Shown here piece after piece: positions 16,516 through 23,680 of a stretch of DNA of 64,000 nucleotides; the first letter of the stretch is position 1; the number at the start of each line of letters is the position of its first letter. Source of the DNA: Cytobacillus oceanisediminis (GTDB lineage Bacteria; Bacillota; Bacilli; Bacillales; Cytobacillaceae); the NCBI RefSeq assembly GCF_003182355.1, contig NZ_QGTW01000014.1, positions 112,314 through 176,313 of the forward strand, read 5' to 3'. Under the pieces are notes generated by a model that made no database searches, was not told where the DNA came from, and was given only the letters and a program-made list of their open reading frames with translations. A program made the position numbers and the translations under genes.

Positions 16516-17358
16516 TTATATAACAATTGTTTTCTTTCTTGCAGCATGACACTGAATATTGACTGCAACAGGCAAAGCCGTAATATGACATGCGTAGGTT
16601 TCAATAGGTACCCAAAGGGCTGTACTCGTTCCGCCAAGTCCCTGCGGTCCAATCCCTGTATCATTAATGGCTTCAAGCAGTTCCTGTTCCAGCTCTGCAA
16701 TGTGAGGATCAGGATGATGAACACCGATTTCTCTTAATACAGCATGTTTCGCAAGAGAAGTTACCTTATCAAAACTGCCGCCAATCCCTACTCCTACCAC
16801 AACAGGCGGGCATGCCTTTCCTCCAGCCTCTTTGATCGTCTGAAGGACAAATTTCTTCACACCTTCAGCACCTTCTCCAGGGAGCAGAAATTTCATGGCA
16901 CTCATATTCTCACTGCCGCCGCCTTTTGGCAGGACAGTAATTTTAATTTGATCACCAGGCACAATTTCCGTATGTACGACAGCTGGTGTATTATCGCCTG
17001 TGTTTACGCGCAGCAAAGGATCTCCTACAACAGATTTTCGCAAATAGCCCTCTCTGTAGCCAGTCCGTACTCCTTCTTGTATGCTGTCCAGGTAACTGCC
17101 TCCTGTAATATGCACATCCTGTCCAATTTCTACAAAAACAACTGCCATCCCCGTATCATGGCAATAAGGCATGTGATTGGTTTTGGCTTCATCAGCATTT
17201 TCCAGGAGCTGCTGAAGAATAGATTTGCCGATCGGAGAAGCTTCTGTTTTTTCGGCACGCCTAAATCCTGCCAAAACATCCTCCGGCAAATAGTAGCAGG
17301 CCTCCCAGCAAAGCTTGGCAACGCTTTCAGTTAAAACCTCAGCATCTACAATCCTCAT
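16516..17358 (-). CDS. Class I fumarase / L(+)-tartrate dehydratase alpha subunit
   Basis: This 280-residue protein is the iron-sulfur subunit. MPYCHDTGMAVVFVEIGQDV supplies a first cluster cysteine, KACPPVVVGVGIGGSFD a second, and the C-terminal PVAVNIQCHAARK a third. PKGGGSENMSAMKFLLPGEG is also diagnostic. It would hydrate fumarate or mesaconate, or dehydrate malate, citramalate or tartrate. Gene order is GntR, alpha, beta, dehydrogenase, all on the minus strand. Linkage to a TRAP transporter and a CitE-like lyase makes a dedicated C4/C5 dicarboxylate role more likely than a TCA-cycle role; this is inference. Confidence 0.89.
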   Translation of the reverse strand: MRIVDAEVLTESVAKLCWEACYYLPEDVLAGFRRAEKTEASPIGKSILQQLLENADEAKTNHMPYCHDTGMAVVFVEIGQDVHITGGSYLDSIQEGVRTGYREGYLRKSVVGDPLLRVNTGDNTPAVVHTEIVPGDQIKITVLPKGGGSENMSAMKFLLPGEGAEGVKKFVLQTIKEAGGKACPPVVVGVGIGGSFDKVTSLAKHAVLREIGVHHPDPHIAELEQELLEAINDTGIGPQGLGGTSTALWVPIETYACHITALPVAVNIQCHAARKKTIVI

Positions 17359-18048
17359 TTAATTCTCCCCTTTTCCCTCAATAAGCTTAATCAGGTTTTT
17401 TAAATCCTCTTGCGTATGTTGCATTAAGCTTTGTGCAGCTTTTTCAGGATCTCTTTCTCTAATAGCATTAAAAATTTCTTTGTGTCCTTTTAAAATGGTT
17501 TGTCCGCGTTCGTTGCCCTCTATATTCAAAAGCCGATAATAATAAGTTAAGGAATGAAGTTCATCCACCAGTTTTTTTAACCTTACATTTTCGCTTATTA
17601 AAATGATTTGCTCATGAAACTTTGTGTTCCACTTTACGATTTCTTCTTTATCATTTTGTTTGATAGCAGTTTCTGTTCCAGCTAAAATTCTTTCCAGTTC
17701 TGCTATTTGCGACCCGGTTGCCCGCTCTGCTGCCAAAGCCACAGCAGCGGATTCAAGCGCAATCCTGCAGCCATATATATCTTTTACATCTTTCAGCGTA
17801 GGCTTATATACAGTTATCTGCGATTTTTCATCCATGATCAAAAGGCCCTCATTAATTAAAGTCCGGATCGCTTCCCGCACAGGGCTGCGGCTGATGAAGA
17901 ATTGCTTGGCAAGCTGGGCTTCGTATAACCGGTCTCCTGGTTTATATTCTCCGTGCCAAATTCGCTCTTTAATGGTTTGCTGAATTTGAAGGTAAAATGG
18001 AAGTGCTTTCTCAAGAGGTTTCTGGCTCACATTCCCCCCCCCTTTCAT
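17359..18048 (-). CDS. GntR family transcriptional regulator, FCD subfamily (third copy)
   Basis: The protein of up to 229 residues has a winged helix (IKERIWHGEYKPGDRLYEAQ, then QFFISRSPVREAIRTLINEG) and an FCD domain with WNTKFHEQIILI and GHKEIFNAI. It differs from the two regulators at 5176 and 9802 in its recognition helix (ISRSPVREA against GVSRMPVREA). A CTGTCGACAG palindrome at 18071-18080 is its likely operator. The gene heads the fumarase operon, with fumarase alpha following at once. The start is uncertain: the ATG at 18048 and a GTG at 18030 flank a run of nine G residues that acts as ribosome site for the second. The run is also prone to length errors. Confidence 0.9.
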   Translation of the reverse strand: MKGGGNVSQKPLEKALPFYLQIQQTIKERIWHGEYKPGDRLYEAQLAKQFFISRSPVREAIRTLINEGLLIMDEKSQITVYKPTLKDVKDIYGCRIALESAAVALAAERATGSQIAELERILAGTETAIKQNDKEEIVKWNTKFHEQIILISENVRLKKLVDELHSLTYYYRLLNIEGNERGQTILKGHKEIFNAIRERDPEKAAQSLMQHTQEDLKNLIKLIEGKGEN

Positions 18049-18070
18049 TCCTTATGTGGTAATCTGTCGT

Positions 18071-18080
18071 CTGTCGACAG
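18071..18080. promoter_or_regulatory. Candidate operator of the third GntR regulator
   Basis: CTGTCGACAG is a perfect 10-base palindrome within a CTGTCGT-CTGTCGACAG context, 23 bases before the gene start. It is unlike the GGATCC-type motif, so this regulator probably controls its own fumarase operon separately. Confidence 0.4.
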
Positions 18081-18131
18081 CTTTAATTTTATAATAGTAT
18101 CAATTATCAAACCATTTAATAAATAAGGAAA

Positions 18132-18161
18132 CACCATTCTTTTTAACCTTTCAGAATGGTG
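18132..18161 (-). terminator. Hairpin downstream of the carboxymuconolactone decarboxylase-type gene
   Basis: CACCATTCT and AGAATGGTG pair across a 12-base loop between two minus-strand genes. The T-run is better on the plus strand than in the direction of the genes, so as a terminator for the upstream unit it is only moderately convincing. Confidence 0.4.
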
Positions 18162-18194
18162 TTTTATAACTAGAAGTAGGGCGAAGGCAAACTA

Positions 18195-18575
18195 TTATTC
18201 TTCTATTCCCATTTCCTTGAAAATTTCCTGGGCAGTCTTAAAGCTATCCAATGAAGCCGGCACTCCGCAGTATATTGCAGCCTGTAAAAATATCTCCTGA
18301 ATTTCTTCTTTTGTTACTCCATTATTAATTGCACCGCGTAAGTGAAGCTTTAATTCATGCGGGCGATTCAACGCAGTCAGCATAGCTAAATTGATCATGC
18401 TTCTCGTCTTTTTAGGCAACCCATCTCTAGTCCATATTTCTCCCCAGCAATATTCCGTCACTAACTCCTGAAGAGGCTTTGTAAAACTAGTAGCATTTTT
18501 AATTGAATTATCAACATACTCAGCCCCTAAAACTTCACGCCTCACTTGCAATCCTTCATCAAATTTTACACTCAT
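18195..18575 (-). CDS. Carboxymuconolactone decarboxylase family protein (PcaC-like)
   Basis: The 126-residue protein matches the short PcaC/AhpD-like family: an EVLGAEYVD start, LQELVTEYCWGEIWTRDGLP, NLAMLTALNRPHELKLHLRGA and IQEIFLQAAIYCGVPAS. 4-Carboxymuconolactone decarboxylases have this length and the H-E-L-x-x-H segment. No other protocatechuate-pathway genes are present, so the reaction may differ, possibly a decarboxylation or a peroxide-linked role. It is likely co-transcribed with the thioesterase gene at 18834, although a 197-base repeat copy is inserted between them. AAAGGAGGATAT precedes the ATG. Confidence 0.85.
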   Translation of the reverse strand: MSVKFDEGLQVRREVLGAEYVDNSIKNATSFTKPLQELVTEYCWGEIWTRDGLPKKTRSMINLAMLTALNRPHELKLHLRGAINNGVTKEEIQEIFLQAAIYCGVPASLDSFKTAQEIFKEMGIEE

Positions 18576-18618
18576 TTTATATCCTCCTTTGTTTTAAGTT
18601 TTAGCTCTGCTAAATTTG

Positions 18619-18815
18619 CCTGTTGATTTCCGCTCCAGGCACTCAGCGAACGCGGGCGGTCCGACGCTCCTCGACGCATTCACGCCTGCGGGGTCTCCCG
18701 ACGACACGCTCCTCCCGCAGGACTTTGAATAAGCTTCCTTGAATAAACACCGCACGAAGAAAATGCGATAGCATTTTCGAGGAGCTCGTGCCCTCCGCTC
18801 CAATCAGCAGGGTGC
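18619..18815 (+). repeat. Intergenic repeat element, full-length copy A
   Basis: This 197-base unit begins CCTGTTGATTTCCGCTCCA and ends CCGCTCCAATCAGCAGGGTGC, so its ends are imperfect inverted repeats and both carry the direct repeat CCGCTCCA. The interior contains ACACGCTCCTCCCGCAGG and hairpin-prone GC-rich parts. An identical-length copy lies at 24519-24715, with degraded copies at 27719 and 37304. Open frames inside it are repeated in the other copy with parallel translations and are not genes. It resembles a non-autonomous element common between Bacillus genes. Confidence 0.85.
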
Positions 18816-18833
18816 TAAAATCGACATTGAACG

Positions 18834-19334
18834 TTAACACACCTTATGTTTTAAAAAAAATGTACCTAACGCGATTGCAACTGCCTGCCCTTTTTCATCT
18901 ATGATTCTGCACTCGGAAACAACTGTGCTTTTTCCTAAATGAACGATTGCAGGTTTTGCATACAACTTTTCCCCTTTGCCAGGTTTGATATAATTCATTT
19001 TCAATTCCAAGGTGTAGACTTGAGAATCTTTTGGTATCTTGGTCATTATGTGGAAACCTATGGCTACGTCTGCCAATGTGTAGAGAGCCCCTCCTTGGGC
19101 AACATCATATGTATTAGCGTTCTGCATTCCCAATTTCATGCTCATTTCTCCATTTTCTTCAAAGCCGATGCCTAAGAGCCTGCCTGTGTAATGAAGCTCC
19201 TTTTTTGATCCTTTAAGCGCCTTGATCACATGGGAAACTTGATCTAATTCCTCGCTTGAAAGATCCTCCATTTCTTTTAAAATATCACTGGCAGCTGTCA
19301 TAGTGTTAATTCGCAGTCCTCCTCTCTTATTCAT
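18834..19334 (-). CDS. PaaI-family hotdog-fold thioesterase
   Basis: The protein of about 166 residues has the hotdog pattern NANTYDVAQGGALYTLADVAIGF (landmark QGGALYTLAD), then LELKMNYIKPGKGEKLYAKP and SECRIIDEKGQAVAIALGTFF, typical of PaaI/YbgC-type acyl-CoA thioesterases. It would release free acid and CoA from a pathway CoA ester. The start is uncertain: an ATG at 19334 has AGGTGG 11 bases before it, while another at 19301 is 16 bases after GAGGAGG; a GTG at 19349 is also in frame. The shared operator and the conserved 15-mer (19359-19397) lie directly upstream, linking it to the dicarboxylate regulon. Confidence 0.85.
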   Translation of the reverse strand: MNKRGGLRINTMTAASDILKEMEDLSSEELDQVSHVIKALKGSKKELHYTGRLLGIGFEENGEMSMKLGMQNANTYDVAQGGALYTLADVAIGFHIMTKIPKDSQVYTLELKMNYIKPGKGEKLYAKPAIVHLGKSTVVSECRIIDEKGQAVAIALGTFFLKHKVC

Positions 19335-19358
19335 TGAATATTTAACCACCTAATATTA

Positions 19359-19397
19359 GGATACTGGATCCAATCGAAAATATCTACACTTTTCTGA
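19359..19397 (-). promoter_or_regulatory. Shared operator plus 15-mer before the thioesterase gene
   Basis: GGATCCAGTATCC (19359-19371) has TCAGAAAAGTGTAGA (19383-19397) 11 bases upstream, repeating the arrangement at 5875-5913. The constant spacing of two separate conserved blocks argues for a functional promoter-operator rather than chance. Confidence 0.5.
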
Positions 19398-19491
19398 ATC
19401 TTTTTAATAATTCATAAAAAGTTTTATATAATAAAACAAAATAAGATTCTGCACTATTAAATTATTAATATTTATGATACAATAAAAATAA

Positions 19492-19510
19492 TTATAGGTA
19501 TAAACTATAA
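19492..19510 (+). promoter_or_regulatory. Inverted repeat before the LysR gene
   Basis: TTATAG and CTATAA are separated by 7 bases, 24 bases before the ATG of the LysR gene. This fits a LysR-type binding box used for autoregulation, although the surroundings are very AT-rich and chance symmetry is possible. Confidence 0.35.
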
Positions 19511-19534
19511 ATTTTATATAAGGGTGACATTTAG

Positions 19535-20455
19535 ATGGATATAAAACAATTAGAGGTTTTTAATACGATCTATAAACATAAAAACTTTTCAAATGCAGCG
19601 AAAGAGCTTTTTATTTCGCAGCCTACTGTAAGCGCTCACATTAAAAGCTTAGAGGAAGATCTAGGGCTGCAGCTGTTTAACAGAAAAAATAAAGCGATGG
19701 GCAATTTAACGGATGCCGGAAAAATTCTTTATCAGTATTCCACCCAAATCCTTTCGCTTGTTAAGGAAGCTGAAGCTTCATTGGCCAATTATAAACAAGG
19801 CCATTCCGGTTCCTTGTCTTTGGTTACTTCGCATTCGTTTTGTTATTGGGTTTTGCCAAAAATATTAGAGAATTTTAGTCACCTATATCCGTCCGTTGAC
19901 ATTATCCTGCATACAGAATTTACACCCAAAATGATTGAAATGGTTTATAACCGTGAGGTACACTTTGCCATCGCAAGAACGAGTACACCTGACTTCAGCG
20001 ACGACCTTCTTCATAGTGAACTGATTGGACAGGATCCTTCTGTTTTTGTTGTTTCACCACATCATCGACTCGCCGATGCAACAGATGTATCAATTGAAGA
20101 CATTCTGCAGGAACTATTTATTGTTTACGGGAAAAAGTCAAGCTTCTGGCCGCAAATTGAAAGTATTTTTACCAATATGGGCTATACTCTTAAAACAGGA
20201 ATGGAACTCAATGATATTAATGCAGTTAAGAAAATGATTGAAATCAACATGGGGATTTCCATTTTACCGCAAATTTCGGTTCAAAATGAGCTTGAGAACG
20301 GAACGATTAAAATGGTTAAAGTTGAAGGCTTTCCCCAAATCATGCGATATTCAAATTTAATATACCAAAAAGATTTAATCATGACAGGAGCTATTGAAAA
20401 TTTCGTTAAATTCATTCATGATACCAAGCCTTATTCCTTGGAAGGACCCATTTAA
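19535..20455 (+). CDS. LysR family transcriptional regulator
   Basis: The 306-residue protein has the N-terminal HTH (MDIKQLEVFNTIYKHKNFSN, then AAKELFISQPTVSAHIKSLE) and a periplasmic-binding-like effector domain with SLVTSHSFCYWVLPKILENF and INMGISILPQISV. It is divergent from the thioesterase-PcaC unit and across from the acyl-CoA dehydrogenase operon that ends at 20585, so either could be its target. The ribosome site is AAGGGTGA. The effector cannot be predicted. Confidence 0.93.
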   Translation: MDIKQLEVFNTIYKHKNFSNAAKELFISQPTVSAHIKSLEEDLGLQLFNRKNKAMGNLTDAGKILYQYSTQILSLVKEAEASLANYKQGHSGSLSLVTSHSFCYWVLPKILENFSHLYPSVDIILHTEFTPKMIEMVYNREVHFAIARTSTPDFSDDLLHSELIGQDPSVFVVSPHHRLADATDVSIEDILQELFIVYGKKSSFWPQIESIFTNMGYTLKTGMELNDINAVKKMIEINMGISILPQISVQNELENGTIKMVKVEGFPQIMRYSNLIYQKDLIMTGAIENFVKFIHDTKPYSLEGPI

Positions 20456-20480
20456 AAACAGGCTATCTCAAAAGTTTTTT

Positions 20481-20512
20481 GCACCCTGTTGATTGAAGCG
20501 GAAATCAACAGG
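20481..20512 (-). repeat. 32-base scar of the intergenic repeat
   Basis: Read on the minus strand this is CCTGTTGATTTCCGCTTCA followed by ATCAACAGGGTGC: the left end of the 197-base element joined directly to its right end. The junction is the CCGCTCCA-type direct repeat present at both ends of full copies, so it looks like a deletion by recombination between those repeats. Confidence 0.8.
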
Positions 20513-20540
20513 CCAAATTTTAAAGAGCTATTGTCTTACC

Positions 20541-20587
20541 AAAAGAGGGTGTCCAAAAGCTATACTTTTGGGACACCCTCTTTTTTA
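20541..20587. terminator. Bidirectional terminator between LysR and the acyl-CoA dehydrogenase operon
   Basis: GAGGGTGTCCAAAAG and CTTTTGGGACACCCTC form a long stem around a CTATA loop with T residues on both sides. The acyl-CoA dehydrogenase stop codon (20585) lies in the T-run. Confidence 0.85.
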
Positions 20588-21661
20588 AATGTTTTTAGCT
20601 TTAATTCCCGGGGTTTTTGTAATGAATCCCCATAAATCTTGTGAATGTTGAAGAACCCTTTCACCAAGGTGCCTGGCCAGCATACTCTCTGAACCAAATT
20701 CATCGCGCCAGGACCACAACCGCCTCGTGCTTTGGTGTAAAGAATGTTCGTCTGTAAAACCCATAGCGCCATGTACCTGATGGGCAATCCGGGAGCCTGC
20801 CTCTGCTGCATCACCAAGCTGGATTTTTGCCATGGCAGCTTCCTCCGCACTAATCTTTGAATCAATATTTGAGATGATAAAATCGGCAACAGCCAAAGAA
20901 GCTGTTGTTTCACCAGCTAAAGCAGCTAGATTCTGCTGAACAGCCTGGAATTTGCCAATGGGCCTGCCGAATTGTGTTCTTTCTTTTGTATAAGTAACCG
21001 ACAGCTCCAAAGTTCTTTCCAAGGCACCTGCCATTAGCATTACCCTTGTAAGTGCCGCCAGATTAATAAATTCACTTATCATTATATTGTCTATGTCCTT
21101 GACCTCATGTTCATTCAGGCGGATTTGGTTGAGAAGGACTTCATCACGAGGCTCACCTGCTAAGTTCTCATGGTGGCGGGCTTCACAATTTTCTAATGAT
21201 ACATTGGCAATCATTCTTTTATTTTCAAAAGTTTTACCTAAGACTGTAATGGTTTTGGCATTTCTGGCCCATGGAACATATTTCGCTTTACCAGATAGTA
21301 CCCAGCCCGAGTCTGCCTGGTCAAATTCAATTTCATTTTCAAAAGAAAACGTACTAATTTGATCACTTATGGGCAGGCCGCTTTTTTCCAGTGCGATATT
21401 AGAGAGGATATTTTCAGCCAGTGGCACAGGGGCAGCATAATATCCTGCGGTCTTGACCAGGGACATAAAGTCGCCTAAATCACCTCCGGATCCGCCCCTC
21501 TCTTCACTAATTCCAACTGAGGTAACTCCCAGTTCTTCAAGTGTCTTCCACAGCATTGCCGGGAATTCACCTTTCTCTGCAGCTGTAATTAACTCCTTTG
21601 TACAAAGATCTTTTAATACCTTGCTTACCGTATCCTCCAGCATAGACCTTATTTCACTCAT
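20585..21661 (-). CDS. Acyl-CoA dehydrogenase family protein (smaller partner)
   Basis: The 358-residue protein keeps the C-terminal acyl-CoA dehydrogenase core (YTKERTQFGRPIGKFQAVQQ, then HQVHGAMGFTDEHSLHQSTRRLW) but has a shortened and divergent middle domain. It begins four bases inside the end of a second acyl-CoA dehydrogenase gene. Such pairs, one canonical and one divergent, often form heteromeric enzymes in the catabolism of branched, cyclic or steroid-like acyl-CoA; that comparison is from family knowledge. A catalytic glutamate is not obvious at the usual place. It would use FAD and electron-transfer flavoprotein. Confidence 0.86.
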   Translation of the reverse strand: MSEIRSMLEDTVSKVLKDLCTKELITAAEKGEFPAMLWKTLEELGVTSVGISEERGGSGGDLGDFMSLVKTAGYYAAPVPLAENILSNIALEKSGLPISDQISTFSFENEIEFDQADSGWVLSGKAKYVPWARNAKTITVLGKTFENKRMIANVSLENCEARHHENLAGEPRDEVLLNQIRLNEHEVKDIDNIMISEFINLAALTRVMLMAGALERTLELSVTYTKERTQFGRPIGKFQAVQQNLAALAGETTASLAVADFIISNIDSKISAEEAAMAKIQLGDAAEAGSRIAHQVHGAMGFTDEHSLHQSTRRLWSWRDEFGSESMLARHLGERVLQHSQDLWGFITKTPGIKAKNI

Positions 21662-22815
21662 CGTACTCCCAACCCCCTTGCAATGATCCCGCGCAGTATT
21701 TCTGTCGTTCCTCCCCGCAGAGTAAAGCCTGGGGCATGAAGAATGGCCTGAGCCAATAATGCATCAAAACTTGATTCTGCTGTTACGGAAGGATTGCTTG
21801 GAATCAGCAGCCTTGCTACTTTAATAATTTCATTTTCATATTCTGTTCCCAGGTCTTTTACAAGGGCTGCTGCGATTTCCGGTGATTTTCCCTGCTCAAG
21901 CAAACCAGCTACACCCAAAGACATTTTACGGAGTGTCCACAACCTGGCAACAAGACGTCCAACTGCAATTTTGGCATAATCGCTGTCAGAATCTGAAAGC
22001 CTTCTCACTAACTCTTCCAGAAGCGGGTATGTACTCATAAACCGCTCAGGGCCGCTCCTCTCATATGCAAGCTCTGCGAGGCTTTGCTTCCAGCCTTCCC
22101 CCTCTTTCCCGATTATCATATCCTCCGAAACCTCAACGTCTTCCATGATGACTTCATTAAAATGATGCTCCCCCGTCATTAAGTGGATCGGACGGATCGT
22201 TATCCCTGGTGCAGATAGATCCAGCAGGATTTGGCTTAGTCCCTCATGTTTTTTATCACCTACAGGGGCAGTGCGGACTAATGTAATCATATAATGAGCA
22301 TGGTGGGCTCCACTGGTCCATATTTTGCTTCCATTAACAATCCATTTATTGCCGGACTTTTTGGCCCTGGTGGAAACGGAAGCAAGGTCTGATCCGGAAT
22401 TAGGCTCGCTTAAGCCAATTGCAAAATAGATTTCTCCTTTTGCAAGCAATGGCAGAAACCGCTGTTTTTGCTCTTCGGTTCCGTAGCGCAGCAATAAAGG
22501 GCCTGTTTGCCGGTCCCCAAACCAATGTGCTGCAACTGGCGCTCCTGCTGCAAGAAGCTCTTCGGTTACCACAAATCGTTCTAAAGCAGATCGTTCATGG
22601 CCTCCATATTTTTTAGGCCAGGTCATTCCAAGCCAGCCTTGATGACCGATTTTACGGCTGAATTCTGCTGAGTAACCTCCCAGCCAAGTGTCACACTTTG
22701 GTTCAAAGCTCCCCTGTTTTCTTTCCTTATTTAAAAACTCTCTTATTTCCTTTCGCAAAAATTCAGCATCTTCCGGTAATTCAATATTGGGCAGAGTTAA
22801 TTCCTTCAAAATCAT
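21658..22815 (-). CDS. Acyl-CoA dehydrogenase
   Basis: The 385-residue product has the usual three-domain acyl-CoA dehydrogenase layout, with GWLGMTWPKKYGGHERSALE, YFAIGLSEPNSGSDLASVST (FAD and substrate site) and the C-terminal GFTLRGGTTEILRGIIARGLG. It resembles the larger member of paired dehydrogenases acting on bulky acyl-CoA. It probably forms a complex with the overlapping downstream partner. A GGAGG site sits only two bases before the ATG at 22815, and an in-frame TTG at 22809 has better spacing and may be the true start. The enoyl-CoA hydratase gene lies just upstream. Confidence 0.9.
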   Translation of the reverse strand: MILKELTLPNIELPEDAEFLRKEIREFLNKERKQGSFEPKCDTWLGGYSAEFSRKIGHQGWLGMTWPKKYGGHERSALERFVVTEELLAAGAPVAAHWFGDRQTGPLLLRYGTEEQKQRFLPLLAKGEIYFAIGLSEPNSGSDLASVSTRAKKSGNKWIVNGSKIWTSGAHHAHYMITLVRTAPVGDKKHEGLSQILLDLSAPGITIRPIHLMTGEHHFNEVIMEDVEVSEDMIIGKEGEGWKQSLAELAYERSGPERFMSTYPLLEELVRRLSDSDSDYAKIAVGRLVARLWTLRKMSLGVAGLLEQGKSPEIAAALVKDLGTEYENEIIKVARLLIPSNPSVTAESSFDALLAQAILHAPGFTLRGGTTEILRGIIARGLGVR

Positions 22816-22860
22816 TCCTCCTATATACCAAGAGTCAAAAGATATTAACCAGAAATATGC

Positions 22861-23634
22861 TTACCTGCCTTTAAACACAGGCTTTCTTTTTTCCTTAAAT
22901 GCAGCAAGTGCCTCGTTGCGGTCTTCTGTTTTCAGCACTCTTTCATATGCTTCAGCTTCATATAAAAGTCCCTCTTCCAATGTCACTGACCGGCCAAAAT
23001 TGATTGCCGCCTTTGATTCCCGTACGGATAAAGGTGCATTCTGGTTAATTTCCGCCGCTATTTCCAGGGCCCTTTCCATTACTGGCTGATCTCCAACAGT
23101 CTCATTAATCAAGCCGATGCTTAAAGCCCTTTCGGCACTTATCTTTTTGCCGGTAAGGATTAACTCCTTTGCATATAAGTCACCAACTGCTCTTAGAAGC
23201 CTTTGTGTCCCGCCAACACCAGGAATTATTCCAATCCTGACCTCGGGCAGGCTAAATAAACTATGTGAGGCTGCTATTCTTAAATCACAGGCAAGGGACA
23301 TTTCAAGCCCCCCGCCTATGCATAATCCATTTACAGCTGCAATAACAGGCTGAGGAAGGCTTTCTATTTCCAGATAGGTTTTCCTGGCTTTTTCAAGGTA
23401 ACCCTGCACTTCCTTTGAATTCATGTTAATCCTCTCTTTTAAATCCGCACCAGCTGTAAAGGCTTTGGATCCGGAGCCTGTAATAATAATTGTTTTATAG
23501 AAGTTAGAATCCTTAATCTTGATCAGCGAATCATGCAGCTGCAAGATCGTTTCATAATCAAGTGCGTTATAGCCATTTTCCCTATAAAGCTGTAAGATTG
23601 CCGTCTCGCCATTTTCCTGAAAAATAACACTCAA
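22861..23634 (-). CDS. Enoyl-CoA hydratase/isomerase family protein
   Basis: The 257-residue crotonase-fold protein has TIIITGSGSKAFTAGADLKE (oxyanion-hole glycine/alanine), PVIAAVNGLCIGGGLEMSLACDLRIA and SLPEVRIGIIPGVGGTQRL, with glutamates at both catalytic positions, so hydratase activity is plausible. It ends with FKEKRKPVFKGR, a typical tail. The start is a TTG at 23634 with GGATGTG upstream. It lies between an SDR gene and the paired acyl-CoA dehydrogenases and would act after them in a beta-oxidation-like sequence. Confidence 0.92.
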   Translation of the reverse strand: MSVIFQENGETAILQLYRENGYNALDYETILQLHDSLIKIKDSNFYKTIIITGSGSKAFTAGADLKERINMNSKEVQGYLEKARKTYLEIESLPQPVIAAVNGLCIGGGLEMSLACDLRIAASHSLFSLPEVRIGIIPGVGGTQRLLRAVGDLYAKELILTGKKISAERALSIGLINETVGDQPVMERALEIAAEINQNAPLSVRESKAAINFGRSVTLEEGLLYEAEAYERVLKTEDRNEALAAFKEKRKPVFKGR

Positions 23635-23680
23635 TATACTTCACATCCTTGATTCCTTGTTTGTGAACCATATGCAGCGG

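Noticed and set aside
18594..18840. Two minus-strand open frames of 65-70 codons
   Set aside because: They lie inside the 197-base repeat; copy B gives parallel translations, so they reflect the element and not a gene.
20481..20512. Ordinary terminator hairpin
   Set aside because: The stem could form, but the sequence is explained exactly by the two joined ends of the 197-base repeat, and a better terminator follows at 20541.
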